This document shows positions 1 to 7,323 of a stretch of 34,702 nt of DNA, one piece after another. The notes under the pieces are model-generated. The model was given only the letters and a program-made list of their open reading frames with translations. It did not search any database and was not told the DNA's origin. The stretch covers positions 1-34,702 of the forward strand of contig JASJCP010000089.1 of assembly GCA_030065935.1 (NCBI GenBank), read 5' to 3'. A program made the position numbers and the translations under genes. Numbering within the stretch: position 1 is the stretch's first letter; every line of letters starts with the position of its first letter. The DNA comes from Xenococcaceae cyanobacterium MO_167.B27 (GTDB lineage: Bacteria; Cyanobacteriota; Cyanobacteriia; Cyanobacteriales; Xenococcaceae).

Positions 1-3
1 CGG

Positions 4-234
4 ATGAAATTTCTCGCAGATATGGGAATTTCCCCTCGGACAGTAGCCAAGTTAAGAAATGAAGGTTATGATGCAGTTCATTTGGTAGAAGAAGGATTAG
101 AAAAACTCGAAGATAGAGAAATTTTAATTAAAGCCAGAGATGAAGGAAGGATTGTTTTAACTGTTGACTTAGATTTTGGTCAGGGCTATTTCATTCTGAC
201 TATAATCAACCAAGAAATGAATTTCTTGGCTTAA
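4..234 (+). pseudogene. DUF5615 PIN-like toxin fragment, 3' end replaced by a repeat
   Basis: The first 59 residues (MKFLADMGIS..., GYDAVHL, RIVLTVDLDFG) match the start of DUF5615 (Mut7-C/PIN-like) proteins. These are normally about 110 residues long, act as putative RNase toxins, and are paired with a DUF433 antitoxin just upstream. The acidic residues D6, D55 and D57 of the PIN-like site are visible. Homology stops exactly at position 182/183, where the repeat at 183-312 begins, and the last 17 codons are encoded by that repeat. The lost 3' half does not resume after the repeat. An antitoxin would lie before the window start, so it cannot be seen. The family call is firm. Loss of function is inferred from the missing C-terminal half. 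Confidence 0.75.
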
Positions 235-312
235 AGTCCAAGTCCGTTTAAACGGACTTAATATTCTTAGACAGAGAATTTATTCTCTGGATGCACGAGA
301 ATGAAATAGCCC
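183..312. repeat. MITE-like multi-hairpin repeat with 15-bp terminal inverted repeats
   Basis: GGGCTATTTCATTCT (183-197) and its exact reverse complement (298-312) bound a 130-bp element. Inside are three consecutive palindromes: CCAAGAAAT-GA-ATTTCTTGG (210-229), AAGTCCGTTTAAACGGACTT (240-259) and CAGAGAA-TTTA-TTCTCTG (272-289). It has no coding capacity and interrupts the DUF5615 gene. The right end extends to CCCCTAC, the reverse complement of GTAGGGG, an end I associate with cyanobacterial dispersed repeats. No clear target-site duplication is visible. Confidence 0.75.
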
Positions 313-322
313 CTACAAAACA

Positions 323-1723
323 TCATATTTTTAAATGAGATTTATTGTCAATTATTGGTAAGGAAATAGTGAAGGTGCTTCCTTTACCCAATTGACTTTC
401 TACTTCAATCTTACCTTCGTGTGATTGAGCAATAGCTTGAGCAATAGACAAACCTAAACCAGAGCCACCAGTCTGACGAGAGCGATCACTGTTAACCCGA
501 TAGAAACGATCAAAAATCTTCTTCAAATCTTCTTCTGATATTCCTATGCCGTTATCTTCGATCTGAAGGAGAGCATATTTAGCACGACGGGATAAAATTA
601 ATCTTACCTGACCTCCTGCGGTGGTATATTTGAGGGCATTAACTACTAAATTAGATACCAGGCGATACAATTGCTCATAATTACCAATGATTATCAAAGG
701 TTCAAAGACTAAAATTTGAGTAACAAGTTTAATCTCAGACTTAATTGCTAAAGAAGCGAAATCCTCCGCAATATCCTCAGTAAGATGGGAGAGAGAAACC
801 CTTTCTTTGCTAATTGAATCGGAACTTTTAGCACTTAACTGTGGCTCCATGCGACAGAGCATCAATAAATCTGCTACTAAATTAGCCAGTCGTCCATTCT
901 GACGACCAACAGCTTGTAGAGTTTCTCTAGCTTCGATGTCTCTAATCTCAGGCATCATTAAACTAGATTCCACAGTTGCCCTAATTGCAGCTAAAGGTGT
1001 TCTTAATTCGTGGGCTGCATCCGCAGTAAACTGTTGCAGAAGTTGATAAGATTGGCGAATCGGCTGCATAGCTACTCCTGCTAGCCACCAACTCATAATG
1101 ATCAATATAATCATCACTACCAGCAAACCAGTTAAAAAGATTAATCGCAAGCGAATAATATAAAGCCCATATTCTGGTAAGTTACGTCCAACTTGAAGAT
1201 AGCCCCAGATTTTAAAATCCTTATTATGTAGCATTAGAGAAACTTGCTGATAATGATTATGATCAGCATCAACTAAGTCTTGCTGATATTTTGCTCCATT
1301 CAACCGCAAATTCTTAGGTTGTTTTCCTGATACAGCCACCAGATTCCCCGCAGGATCCAGTAGGCGAATGTAATAGTTGGCGCGAGGTTGTAGAATAGAG
1401 CGTTGATTTTCTTCTGTAACTGGGGAACATTCAGTATCTACCAGACAGAGATTAGGGAAGATTGTTGTAGCTGCTGGGGTTAATTTTCCTGGTTTTTCCA
1501 GAATTGGCTCTAAGGTTTCATGAAGATTATTGGCTACTAATTCTAGTTCTTTAAGGATAGTCAGACGATGGGCATAAGTAACAGCTTGATAAACCCCTAA
1601 TCCAGATAGAGCTAAAATCGCCCCCATTATCCCTGCATACCAAGTCGCCAACCGCCAACGAGTTTGCCCAAATAGTTTATTTTGATTATCTTTAAAAGGA
1701 TTTGGTAAATTCAATTTGAACAT
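323..1723 (-). CDS. rppB: RppB/NrsS-type sensor histidine kinase
   Basis: Inner-membrane sensor kinase that would phosphorylate the RppA-like regulator encoded just upstream. Residue numbers count from the TTG at 1729. There is a short N-terminal cytoplasmic part, TM1 at about 30-52, a periplasmic sensor region of about 140 residues, and TM2 at about 193-216. The HisKA box is AAHELRTPL (H240), followed by N, G1 (DNGIGI) and G2 (GGSGLGLSIA) boxes of HATPase_c. The periplasmic loop has two cysteines (C95, C101) and a DADHNH patch, candidates for metal or redox sensing. An in-frame TTG at 1729 would overlap the rppA stop as TTGA. I prefer the ATG at 1723, two codons later, though no clear Shine-Dalgarno decides. 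RppB/NrsS homologues in Synechocystis respond to nickel or redox state; the signal here is unknown. Confidence 0.85.
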   Translation of the reverse strand: MFKLNLPNPFKDNQNKLFGQTRWRLATWYAGIMGAILALSGLGVYQAVTYAHRLTILKELELVANNLHETLEPILEKPGKLTPAATTIFPNLCLVDTECSPVTEENQRSILQPRANYYIRLLDPAGNLVAVSGKQPKNLRLNGAKYQQDLVDADHNHYQQVSLMLHNKDFKIWGYLQVGRNLPEYGLYIIRLRLIFLTGLLVVMIILIIMSWWLAGVAMQPIRQSYQLLQQFTADAAHELRTPLAAIRATVESSLMMPEIRDIEARETLQAVGRQNGRLANLVADLLMLCRMEPQLSAKSSDSISKERVSLSHLTEDIAEDFASLAIKSEIKLVTQILVFEPLIIIGNYEQLYRLVSNLVVNALKYTTAGGQVRLILSRRAKYALLQIEDNGIGISEEDLKKIFDRFYRVNSDRSRQTGGSGLGLSIAQAIAQSHEGKIEVESQLGKGSTFTISLPIIDNKSHLKI

Positions 1724-1725
1724 GG

Positions 1726-2430
1726 TCAAGATAATTCATAATGTGGTTTAAAACGATAACCAAGACCATAGACAGTTTCGATTTGGCGATCGCATCCTAA
1801 AGTAGTTAATTTCCGTCTCAAAAGCCTTACTTGAGCAGCAACCACATTACTCATCCGCTCTGCTTCCAATGACCACATTTGGGATAAAAGCTGTTCACTG
1901 GTAATAATTTGTCCAGGGTGTCGCATAAAATATTCTAAAAACTGAAATTCTTTTGCTGTTAGAGAAATCGACTGTTGTGGCACTCCTGCTTCAGTTAACC
2001 ATACCGAGTTAGTTTTATAATCTAAAGCAAGATTACCCACCTGTAGCTGTTGGTGTTGTAGTAAGGGCGATCGCCTTTGTAAAGCTCGCAATCTAGCCAA
2101 CAGTTCTGACATTCCAAAAGGCTTAACCAAATAATCATCAGCACCAGCATCTAACCCAACTACCTTATCGTCCATTGTGTCTTTAGCAGTTAACATTAAC
2201 ACGGGAAGAGGATTATTTTGCTGACGCAGACGTTTTAATAATTCTAATCCTGATAACCCAGGTAACATCCAATCAAAAATACCCAAAGTGTATTGTGTCC
2301 AAGAATTTTCTAAATAGTTCCAAGCGGTATCCCCGTCTTCAACCCAATCTACTACATAAGACTTTTGAGAGAGAGTTCGCCTAATCGCAAAACCCAAATC
2401 TGTTTCATCTTCAACTAATATTATTCGCAT
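1726..2430 (-). CDS. rppA: RppA/NrsR-type OmpR-family response regulator
   Basis: DNA-binding regulator, 234 residues. The receiver domain (1-115) has the acidic pocket ED (7-8), phosphoacceptor D53 (IFDWMLPG), T81 and K103 (LVKPFG). The C-terminal OmpR/PhoB winged helix (about 130-230) ends in the usual YGLGYRF. The order rppA-rppB, the close coupling to the kinase and the sequence style match the cyanobacterial RppA/RppB (NrsR/NrsS) pair. An 11-bp-period direct repeat 41-58 bp upstream of the start suggests autoregulation, and the same site lies before the divergent operon at 2741. The ATG start is unambiguous. Confidence 0.88.
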   Translation of the reverse strand: MRIILVEDETDLGFAIRRTLSQKSYVVDWVEDGDTAWNYLENSWTQYTLGIFDWMLPGLSGLELLKRLRQQNNPLPVLMLTAKDTMDDKVVGLDAGADDYLVKPFGMSELLARLRALQRRSPLLQHQQLQVGNLALDYKTNSVWLTEAGVPQQSISLTAKEFQFLEYFMRHPGQIITSEQLLSQMWSLEAERMSNVVAAQVRLLRRKLTTLGCDRQIETVYGLGYRFKPHYELS

Positions 2431-2470
2431 ATATACACTAATAAATACTTTAATAGCTTCACACTTAAAT

Positions 2471-2488
2471 ATGAAATCACAATGAAAT
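2471..2488 (-). promoter_or_regulatory. Candidate RppA operator at the rppA promoter
   Basis: On the minus strand this reads ATTTCAT-TGTG-ATTTCAT, two identical heptamers spaced 11 bp apart as OmpR-family dimers require. About 15 nt downstream is a possible -10 (TATTAA), so the second heptamer sits in the -35 position. The same site, in the same orientation to its gene, lies at 2648-2665. The extended stretch through GTGAA is also nearly identical between the two. Binding by RppA is inferred. Confidence 0.65.
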
Positions 2489-2534
2489 TATGGTCATTGT
2501 TGCAAAAATAGTAATCTTAGGAAAGCGGGCTACA

Positions 2535-2586
2535 GAATTCTGAATTCTGAATTCATGATGTCAGAAGTAATAAGTAATAAGTAATA
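2535..2586. repeat. Heptanucleotide tandem repeats (STRR-like)
   Basis: GAATTCT repeated nearly three times (2535-2554) and AGTAATA repeated three times (2566-2586). They lie in the rppA/lipoprotein divergent intergenic region. Such 7-bp tandem repeats are typical of filamentous and many coccoid cyanobacteria. They lie between the two candidate operators rather than in them. Confidence 0.7.
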
Positions 2587-2647
2587 AGTGTTACTTCTTC
2601 TGCTTCCTCTGCACCCCCTCCACCCACCCCGAAGACACTGGAAAATT

Positions 2648-2665
2648 ATTTCATTTTGATTTCAT
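2648..2665 (+). promoter_or_regulatory. Candidate RppA operator of the lipoprotein-PepSY-aquaporin operon
   Basis: The sequence reads ATTTCAT-TTTG-ATTTCAT on the plus strand, with the same 11-bp period as the site before rppA. It is followed after 13 nt by TATAAA as a possible -10. The downstream bases ATTTTAATGTGAA match ATTTAAGTGTGAA at the rppA site, so the whole promoter core appears shared. Confidence 0.65.
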
Positions 2666-2740
2666 ATTTTAATGTGAATATAAAAAAAGAAACATTCCCA
2701 AACAAAACGTCAAAATATTTTAGAAAAATTAATTATCACC

Positions 2741-2974
2741 ATGGAAGAGAAAAAAGTTAGATTAACAGCTTTATCCTTAGCAATGTCTCTAGGTTTAATG
2801 GGGGCTATGGCTGGCTGCGAGATTAACCCTGATGGTGGTGGTGAAGGCGGTGAAGGCGGTGAAGCTGGAACTGTTCTGGAGCAATCTGAATACGAAGGCG
2901 GTGAAGGCGGTGAAGGCGGTGAAGGCGGTGAAGGTGGTGAAGAAGGTGGTGAAGAAGGCGGTGAAGGTACTTAA
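2741..2974 (+). CDS. Gly-Gly-Glu repeat lipoprotein
   Basis: A 77-residue secreted protein of unrecognised family. Residues 1-25 are a signal peptide (KK near the start, hydrophobic core LSLAMSLGLMGAM) ending in a lipobox-like AMAGC with C26, so a lipid-anchored mature protein of about 52 residues is likely. The mature part is almost entirely Gly and Glu, built from GGE/EGG units encoded by a 9-nt tandem repeat (GGCGGTGAA-like) that is prone to slippage. Such a very acidic, flexible chain could bind cations, but no function is established. It is the first gene of a plus-strand set with the PepSY protein and aquaporin, behind a promoter carrying the same operator as rppA. The ATG follows no strong Shine-Dalgarno. 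Confidence 0.75.
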   Translation: MEEKKVRLTALSLAMSLGLMGAMAGCEINPDGGGEGGEGGEAGTVLEQSEYEGGEGGEGGEGGEGGEEGGEEGGEGT

Positions 2975-3064
2975 TAAGGAACTGGGATGAAACCACTGGA
3001 ATAACTATTACTAGAACAAAAACAGAAACAGTCGATTTCCTAGAAAATTAAAACTGAGATCATT

Positions 3065-3349
3065 ATGAATATTAAACCAGCTAAAATCAGGGAACTCCAC
3101 AGGATACTTGCGCCCATCATGGTATTACCAATTTTATTTACTGTGATTACTGGAGTCATTTACCAGATTGCAGAAATAGGCGGTTTCGAGGATCAAATAC
3201 GCTTTATCATTCATTGGCACAAAGGTAATTTTGGTTACATTGATTTCCAGAAAAGTTTTCCCTTTCTTAATGGCTTGGGTTCATTAATTTTAGCCATCAC
3301 AGGATTACAAATGTGGTTTAAAACTAGACGTTCTCCTAAAAGAAGCTGA
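3065..3349 (+). CDS. Small PepSY-associated transmembrane protein
   Basis: 94 residues with two membrane segments (about 15-36 and 68-86). The opening REL-HRILAPIMVLPILFTVITGVIYQI, with a histidine just before TM1, resembles the first helix of PepSY-associated TM proteins. IIHWHKGNFGY in the loop adds two further histidines, and the helix ends in QMWFKTRR. Full-length PepSY_TM proteins are some 350-500 residues, so this is a mini version covering only a helical hairpin. Histidine spacing of this sort can hold haem or metal, which is an inference. It lies 90 bp after the lipoprotein and 49 bp before the aquaporin, so an operon is likely. Confidence 0.7.
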   Translation: MNIKPAKIRELHRILAPIMVLPILFTVITGVIYQIAEIGGFEDQIRFIIHWHKGNFGYIDFQKSFPFLNGLGSLILAITGLQMWFKTRRSPKRS

Positions 3350-3398
3350 TAGTAACTTACTTAGATAACTTTATATAGAAATTTTCAGGAACAACAAA

Positions 3399-4112
3399 AT
3401 GAATACCAAAGCTTTGTTTGCTGAATTTATTGGCACTTTTGCCCTAATTTTTGCTGGTGCTGGTTCAATAGCTACTAACTATATTATTAGAGGTGAAATT
3501 ACAGGAGCAGCAGTAGATCTAGCTGCTATTGCTCTGGCTCACGGTTTTACCATTGCAGTTATGGTCACTGCAACTGCTGCTGTTAGTGGGGGTCATCTTA
3601 ATCCAGCAGTTACTTTTGGAGCTTGGCTAACTAAAAAAATCGATCTTAATAATGCTTTGGGCTATGTTGTTGTTCAATGTCTAGGAGCAATATTTGCTGC
3701 TAGTTTGCTCAAGCTAGCCATTCCTTTAGATGTACTTCAAGCAGTCAACATGGGAACTCCAACTCTGGGAGCAGGAGAAACCCCCTTGATGGGTTTAATT
3801 CTAGAGTTTATACTGACTTTTTTCTTAGTCTTTGTCGTCTTTGGTACAGCGATGGATTTTCGTGCGCCAAAAATGGGCGGATTGTTTATTGGTTTGACTG
3901 TTACTCTTGATATTTTAGCTGGTGGTCCTTTGAGTGGTGCAGCTATGAACCCTGCTCGGTATATGGGTCCTGCTTTAATGGGAGGCGGACTACAATACTT
4001 CTGGCTTTACTGGATCGGTCCTTTGGCTGGCGGTGCTGCTGCTGCCCTATTCTACCATCATGTACTTGAAGACAAGCGTGGAGTTACTTTACGCTCTGCT
4101 GAATTAGAATAA
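3399..4112 (+). CDS. Aquaporin / MIP family channel, TIP-like selectivity filter
   Basis: Six-helix membrane channel of 237 residues, the normal length. Both NPA boxes are present: GGHLNPAVTFG (N68-A70) and SGAAMNPARYMGP (N184-A186, R187). Aligned by eye with E. coli AqpZ, the aromatic/arginine filter F43-H174-T183-R189 corresponds to H48, I172, A181 and R187 here. That H-I-A-R pattern is seen in plant tonoplast (TIP) aquaporins and predicts a wider pore than AqpZ, possibly passing ammonia, H2O2 or urea. Family assignment is firm. Substrate is inferred. It is the third gene of the set that starts with the GGE lipoprotein. Confidence 0.9.
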   Translation: MNTKALFAEFIGTFALIFAGAGSIATNYIIRGEITGAAVDLAAIALAHGFTIAVMVTATAAVSGGHLNPAVTFGAWLTKKIDLNNALGYVVVQCLGAIFAASLLKLAIPLDVLQAVNMGTPTLGAGETPLMGLILEFILTFFLVFVVFGTAMDFRAPKMGGLFIGLTVTLDILAGGPLSGAAMNPARYMGPALMGGGLQYFWLYWIGPLAGGAAAALFYHHVLEDKRGVTLRSAELE

Positions 4113-4206
4113 TCCCAACCCAGTATCAGGTAATTACAGCAATTGTTGATTCTTGCTTGTTAGTAGTGAGTAGTCTTATTGATTGTTGATTGATGAAAAG
4201 TTCATT

Positions 4207-4227
4207 GCTACTTGCTACTTGCTACTT
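4207..4227. repeat. Heptanucleotide tandem repeat GCTACTT x3
   Basis: Three exact copies of GCTACTT in the 248-bp gap between the aquaporin gene and the next ORF. Related imperfect units (TTCATTG) flank it. This is an STRR-type cyanobacterial repeat with no coding potential. Confidence 0.75.
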
Positions 4228-4360
4228 GTTCATTGTTTTGACATACTGCTCTGGGATCAGCAACCCTCTTCATATTTTCTACATAACCGAAATTAGTTCA
4301 TCTTAATTTCAGATTTTTTTATATAAAATCAAATTTTTTATATAACAAAGGATAACTACA

Positions 4361-4960
4361 GTGGAGATATACAAATTACTCATAACAGAAGCTTTAATAA
4401 AACAAATTTATGAGTTATCTTGTACCCCTTTTTCATTACCTGCTTTTCGTAAAAAATTGGTAACTTATGATTGGTATTATCAACCAGTTGATTATGATGA
4501 GTTGGGTATCAATATAGAAATTACTCAAAATTTTGGCTTTAAAATAGACGCTCTAGGACAAGAAGTTATATCTGCTGTTTTACCTTTTTATTATTGGGAA
4601 ATTTATGATACTGAAGCTCCTGTAAATCTAGAAGAATATAATCATAAACTAAAAATTTGTCACGAAGAATTTGAATCAGTGAAAAATTTAGCCCTGGAAC
4701 TATTACCCGATCCTTTTCTTTATTGTGATGATGATTATCTTGGTCAGAAATCAGTTGTTTGGGAAGGAAAGCACGGATTTTTAATTTTACAACAAACTTC
4801 TTCTGATATTTTCTTTGGTAGAAGAGAAATAAATTTTTTCTTAGAGAATTATTCTAAAGAGGAACTTCATTCCGAAGAACCATTAATTGATTGGCTATAT
4901 AATAGTAATCAACATATTCATAATAAACGATTATTGCTATTGTCAAAGTTATGTTCTTGA
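4361..4960 (+). CDS. Unrecognised 199-residue protein
   Basis: I do not recognise this family. The protein is soluble-looking, with no signal peptide or membrane segment. It is rich in aromatic and acidic residues (YDWYYQPVDYDELG, LPFYYWEIYDTEAP, DPFLYCDDDYLGQKSVVWEGKHGFLILQQ) and ends in a Leu-rich tail. The GTG start is supported by AAGGA eight bases upstream. Codon use is A/T-rich. It stands alone between two repeat-bearing intergenic regions. The composition would suit a small immunity-type or SMI1/SUKH-like protein, but that is speculation and no toxin gene is adjacent. Confidence 0.7.
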   Translation: MEIYKLLITEALIKQIYELSCTPFSLPAFRKKLVTYDWYYQPVDYDELGINIEITQNFGFKIDALGQEVISAVLPFYYWEIYDTEAPVNLEEYNHKLKICHEEFESVKNLALELLPDPFLYCDDDYLGQKSVVWEGKHGFLILQQTSSDIFFGRREINFFLENYSKEELHSEEPLIDWLYNSNQHIHNKRLLLLSKLCS

Positions 4961-5285
4961 GTATCTCTCAATTGGTTAGGTAAGGTAGTTACCTATTACC
5001 TACAATAATTTCTAATTTCTAATTCCTAGTTTTTAATTTTTATATGGGATTAGTAATTAGTACCGAGTAACTACTAATTTCTTATTACCTATTCCCGATT
5101 CCTTCTATCTTGCACCTCGAACCCATACCACCTAAAACTGAAGTTTCGCGGGTTATAGAATAAGTCTATTTTAATAGACTATAACTGTTATTACAACTAG
5201 ATAACAGTCCTCTTGAGAGGACTTGAGATATTAGCCAAGAAATAAATTTCTTGGTGATTTATCGCGCTTACATCACACAAGAAGT
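4961..5285. other. Intergenic region with AT-rich low-complexity and hairpin repeat
   Basis: 325 bp without a gene. The first half contains short degenerate repeats (TTTCTAAT, TTACCTAT, AGTAATTAGTA). The second half is the multi-hairpin repeat described at 5163-5254. No promoter or terminator could be assigned with confidence. Confidence 0.6.
5163..5254 (-). repeat. Second multi-hairpin repeat, relative of the element at 183-312
   Basis: Four hairpins in a row: AGTCTATT-TT-AATAGACT (5163-5180), ACTGTTAT...ATAACAGT (5184-5208), AGTCCTCT-TG-AGAGGACT (5206-5223) and CCAAGAAAT-AA-ATTTCTTGG (5235-5254). Read on the minus strand, the order CCAAGAAAT hairpin then AGTCC...GGACT hairpin matches the element at 183-312. 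The outer terminal repeat seen there is not clear here. Confidence 0.65.
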
Positions 5286-5567
5286 CTATTCTTTCAGAGA
5301 AGCTAAAATCTGAGAATCATCTAAGCCTTGTATAGAAAGTACTTTAAAGGGAGAAGAATGACCACTGACTACCTGAATCAAATCTTTGTCAATACACAAT
5401 TTAGAAGCTATTAGCTCAATCACCGCAGTATTAGCCTTACCCTTTTCAGGGGGGGCTTTAACCTTAATCTTCAAAGATTTACCAAGCCACCCAACAACTA
5501 AATTTTTAGAAGAAGATGGCACAACTTTGACACTTATTTTCCCCATAGCTAGACACTTAAACTTCAC
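5286..5567 (-). CDS. DUF167 (YggU-family) protein
   Basis: 93-residue conserved protein of unknown molecular function. The DUF167 signature is complete: VKVVPSSSKN, the core LKIKVKAPPEKGKANTAVIELIA, and VSGHSSPFKVLSIQGL. The gene lies 9 bp downstream of the ABC1 kinase gene on the same strand, so co-transcription is likely. The longest frame starts at GTG (5567). An internal ATG at 5546, just before GKISVKVV, would give the usual family start and is equally plausible. Confidence 0.88.
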   Translation of the reverse strand: MKFKCLAMGKISVKVVPSSSKNLVVGWLGKSLKIKVKAPPEKGKANTAVIELIASKLCIDKDLIQVVSGHSSPFKVLSIQGLDDSQILASLKE

Positions 5568-5576
5568 AAGATATTA

Positions 5577-7241
5577 TTATAATTTGCGATTAATTCTTTC
5601 ATAAAAAGCTAAATTCATCAAATACTTAAATAAAATTAATAGCCAAAGTCCTGATAAGCTAAACATCACAAAAGCGAGGATTTTATGAGCATTGAGAAAA
5701 AACATTGTTCCCGATAACAGAGTGAATCCTGAAAGACTGGTAAAGATTAAACTTTTAATTTCTAATTGAATTAATTTCAGGGTGCGATCGCTTTCTACAG
5801 AACGGACTCTAACCTGTAATTCTCCTAATTCTATACGAGATTCTAATCTTCTAATAGATAATTCGGTACGGTTAGGCTGGTTTAATTTATACTGAATAAA
5901 ATCTTTGGTTTGTCTGGCTAAAGTGCTTAATAAGCTACCTTTATTTTGGGAAAAAGCAATATTTTTAACAAAGGGTTGAGCAGCAGCTAATAAATTGTAT
6001 TGAGGGTCGAGAGCGCGAGCAATACCATCAAGAGTTGTGACAGATTTAATAATAAATGTCATCTGAGGAGGAAGGCGAAATGGTTGTTGTTCAAACATTA
6101 AATATATTTCGTCAGTCATCTGGTCAAAAGCTCTGACATCTATGGGTTTATCTCGGAACTCTGCTAATAAAAATGACACCATTCTTTTAATCGGTGTCAT
6201 ATCGCCTACTGGCTCAATTAATCCCATATAAATTAGGGTTTGTACTACTTCATTTGTGTCTTGTTTTAAAACAGCAAAAAAAGTTTTCACCATCTGATCT
6301 TGAGCAATAGACTTGATTTCTGTCATTGTCCCAAAATCATAAAAAATAATTTCTCCTTTGGCACTTACTGCCATATTACCAGGGTGAGGATCGGATTGAA
6401 AAAAACCATCTTCTAGTAGTTGTTTGAGATAACAAGTAATACCTAATTGGATAACTTCTTGGGTGTTTATTTTATGAGCTTCTAAAGTTTGACGGTCATC
6501 TATTTTAATTCCTGGTAAATATTCTAGAGTCAGAACTTTTCTGGTAGTATATTGCCAATAAACTTTAGGAGTAATTACTTTATGATATTTCTTGAAGTTA
6601 TCTTGAAATCGCTCTGCGTTTTTCCCTTCATGAATGTAATCAATTTCTTGAAAGAGTAGTTCAAAAAATTCTTGATAAATTGCTTCTAAGTTGTATCTTC
6701 TAAGAGTTTTAAAAAAGCGATTAATAATTCTGACTAGCCGATGTAAGATTTCAAAATCTAAATTAAATAATTTTTCTAACCCTGGACGTTGTATTTTAAC
6801 AACTACGTCTTCTCCTGTATGTAATCTGGCTCTATGAACTTGTCCTAAACTAGCAGCAGCAAGGGGTTGGGGGTTAAAATCTCGAAATAAACTTTGAACT
6901 GACTTTCCCAATTCCTGTTCAATTACAGCGAGCGCCTTTTGCGAACTAAAAGAGGGTACATTATCTTGTAGTTGAGCGAATTCCCGAGTATATTCGAGGG
7001 GTATTAAATCCGCACGAGTTGATAAAGCTTGTCCAATTTTGATGAAAGTGGGTCCCAATTCAATCATATTCCTTACTAGCCATCTGGCATGACGACTTTT
7101 TTGGCGAGAGGAATCATTACCGATTAGGTTATCCCACCAGAGAGAGAGCAAGAATTGGAAAGCAACAGTAAAAGTTTTTAACTGTCTAGTAGAAGGAGAA
7201 TAGCGATCGCTTTGCCAAGATAGTTCACGGTTTTTTTTCAT
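5577..7241 (-). CDS. ABC1/AarF/UbiB family atypical kinase
   Basis: 554 residues, the usual cyanobacterial length. The hallmark KxGQ motif (PTFIKIGQALSTRADLIP, K68-Q71) is followed by the A-rich nucleotide loop AAASLGQVHRA, the lysine in VVVKIQRPG, the catalytic-type DPHPGN, and YDFGTM in place of a DFG motif. Two hydrophobic helices at the C-terminus (LSGFTLLSGTMFFL and ILAFVMFSLSGLWLLILF) would anchor it to a membrane. UbiB/ABC1K proteins support prenylquinone metabolism; in cyanobacteria the likely context is plastoquinone and tocopherol. The substrate is not known. It is probably co-transcribed with DUF167 downstream and perhaps with the kinase gene 82 bp upstream. Confidence 0.9.
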   Translation of the reverse strand: MKKNRELSWQSDRYSPSTRQLKTFTVAFQFLLSLWWDNLIGNDSSRQKSRHARWLVRNMIELGPTFIKIGQALSTRADLIPLEYTREFAQLQDNVPSFSSQKALAVIEQELGKSVQSLFRDFNPQPLAAASLGQVHRARLHTGEDVVVKIQRPGLEKLFNLDFEILHRLVRIINRFFKTLRRYNLEAIYQEFFELLFQEIDYIHEGKNAERFQDNFKKYHKVITPKVYWQYTTRKVLTLEYLPGIKIDDRQTLEAHKINTQEVIQLGITCYLKQLLEDGFFQSDPHPGNMAVSAKGEIIFYDFGTMTEIKSIAQDQMVKTFFAVLKQDTNEVVQTLIYMGLIEPVGDMTPIKRMVSFLLAEFRDKPIDVRAFDQMTDEIYLMFEQQPFRLPPQMTFIIKSVTTLDGIARALDPQYNLLAAAQPFVKNIAFSQNKGSLLSTLARQTKDFIQYKLNQPNRTELSIRRLESRIELGELQVRVRSVESDRTLKLIQLEIKSLIFTSLSGFTLLSGTMFFLNAHKILAFVMFSLSGLWLLILFKYLMNLAFYERINRKL

Positions 7242-7323
7242 TGGTGGAGCATCACTGATAACATACCATCTAAAATTATAGAAAAGGGTGAGAATACCCT
7301 TACTCTTTAGGTGTAGAGGTGTG

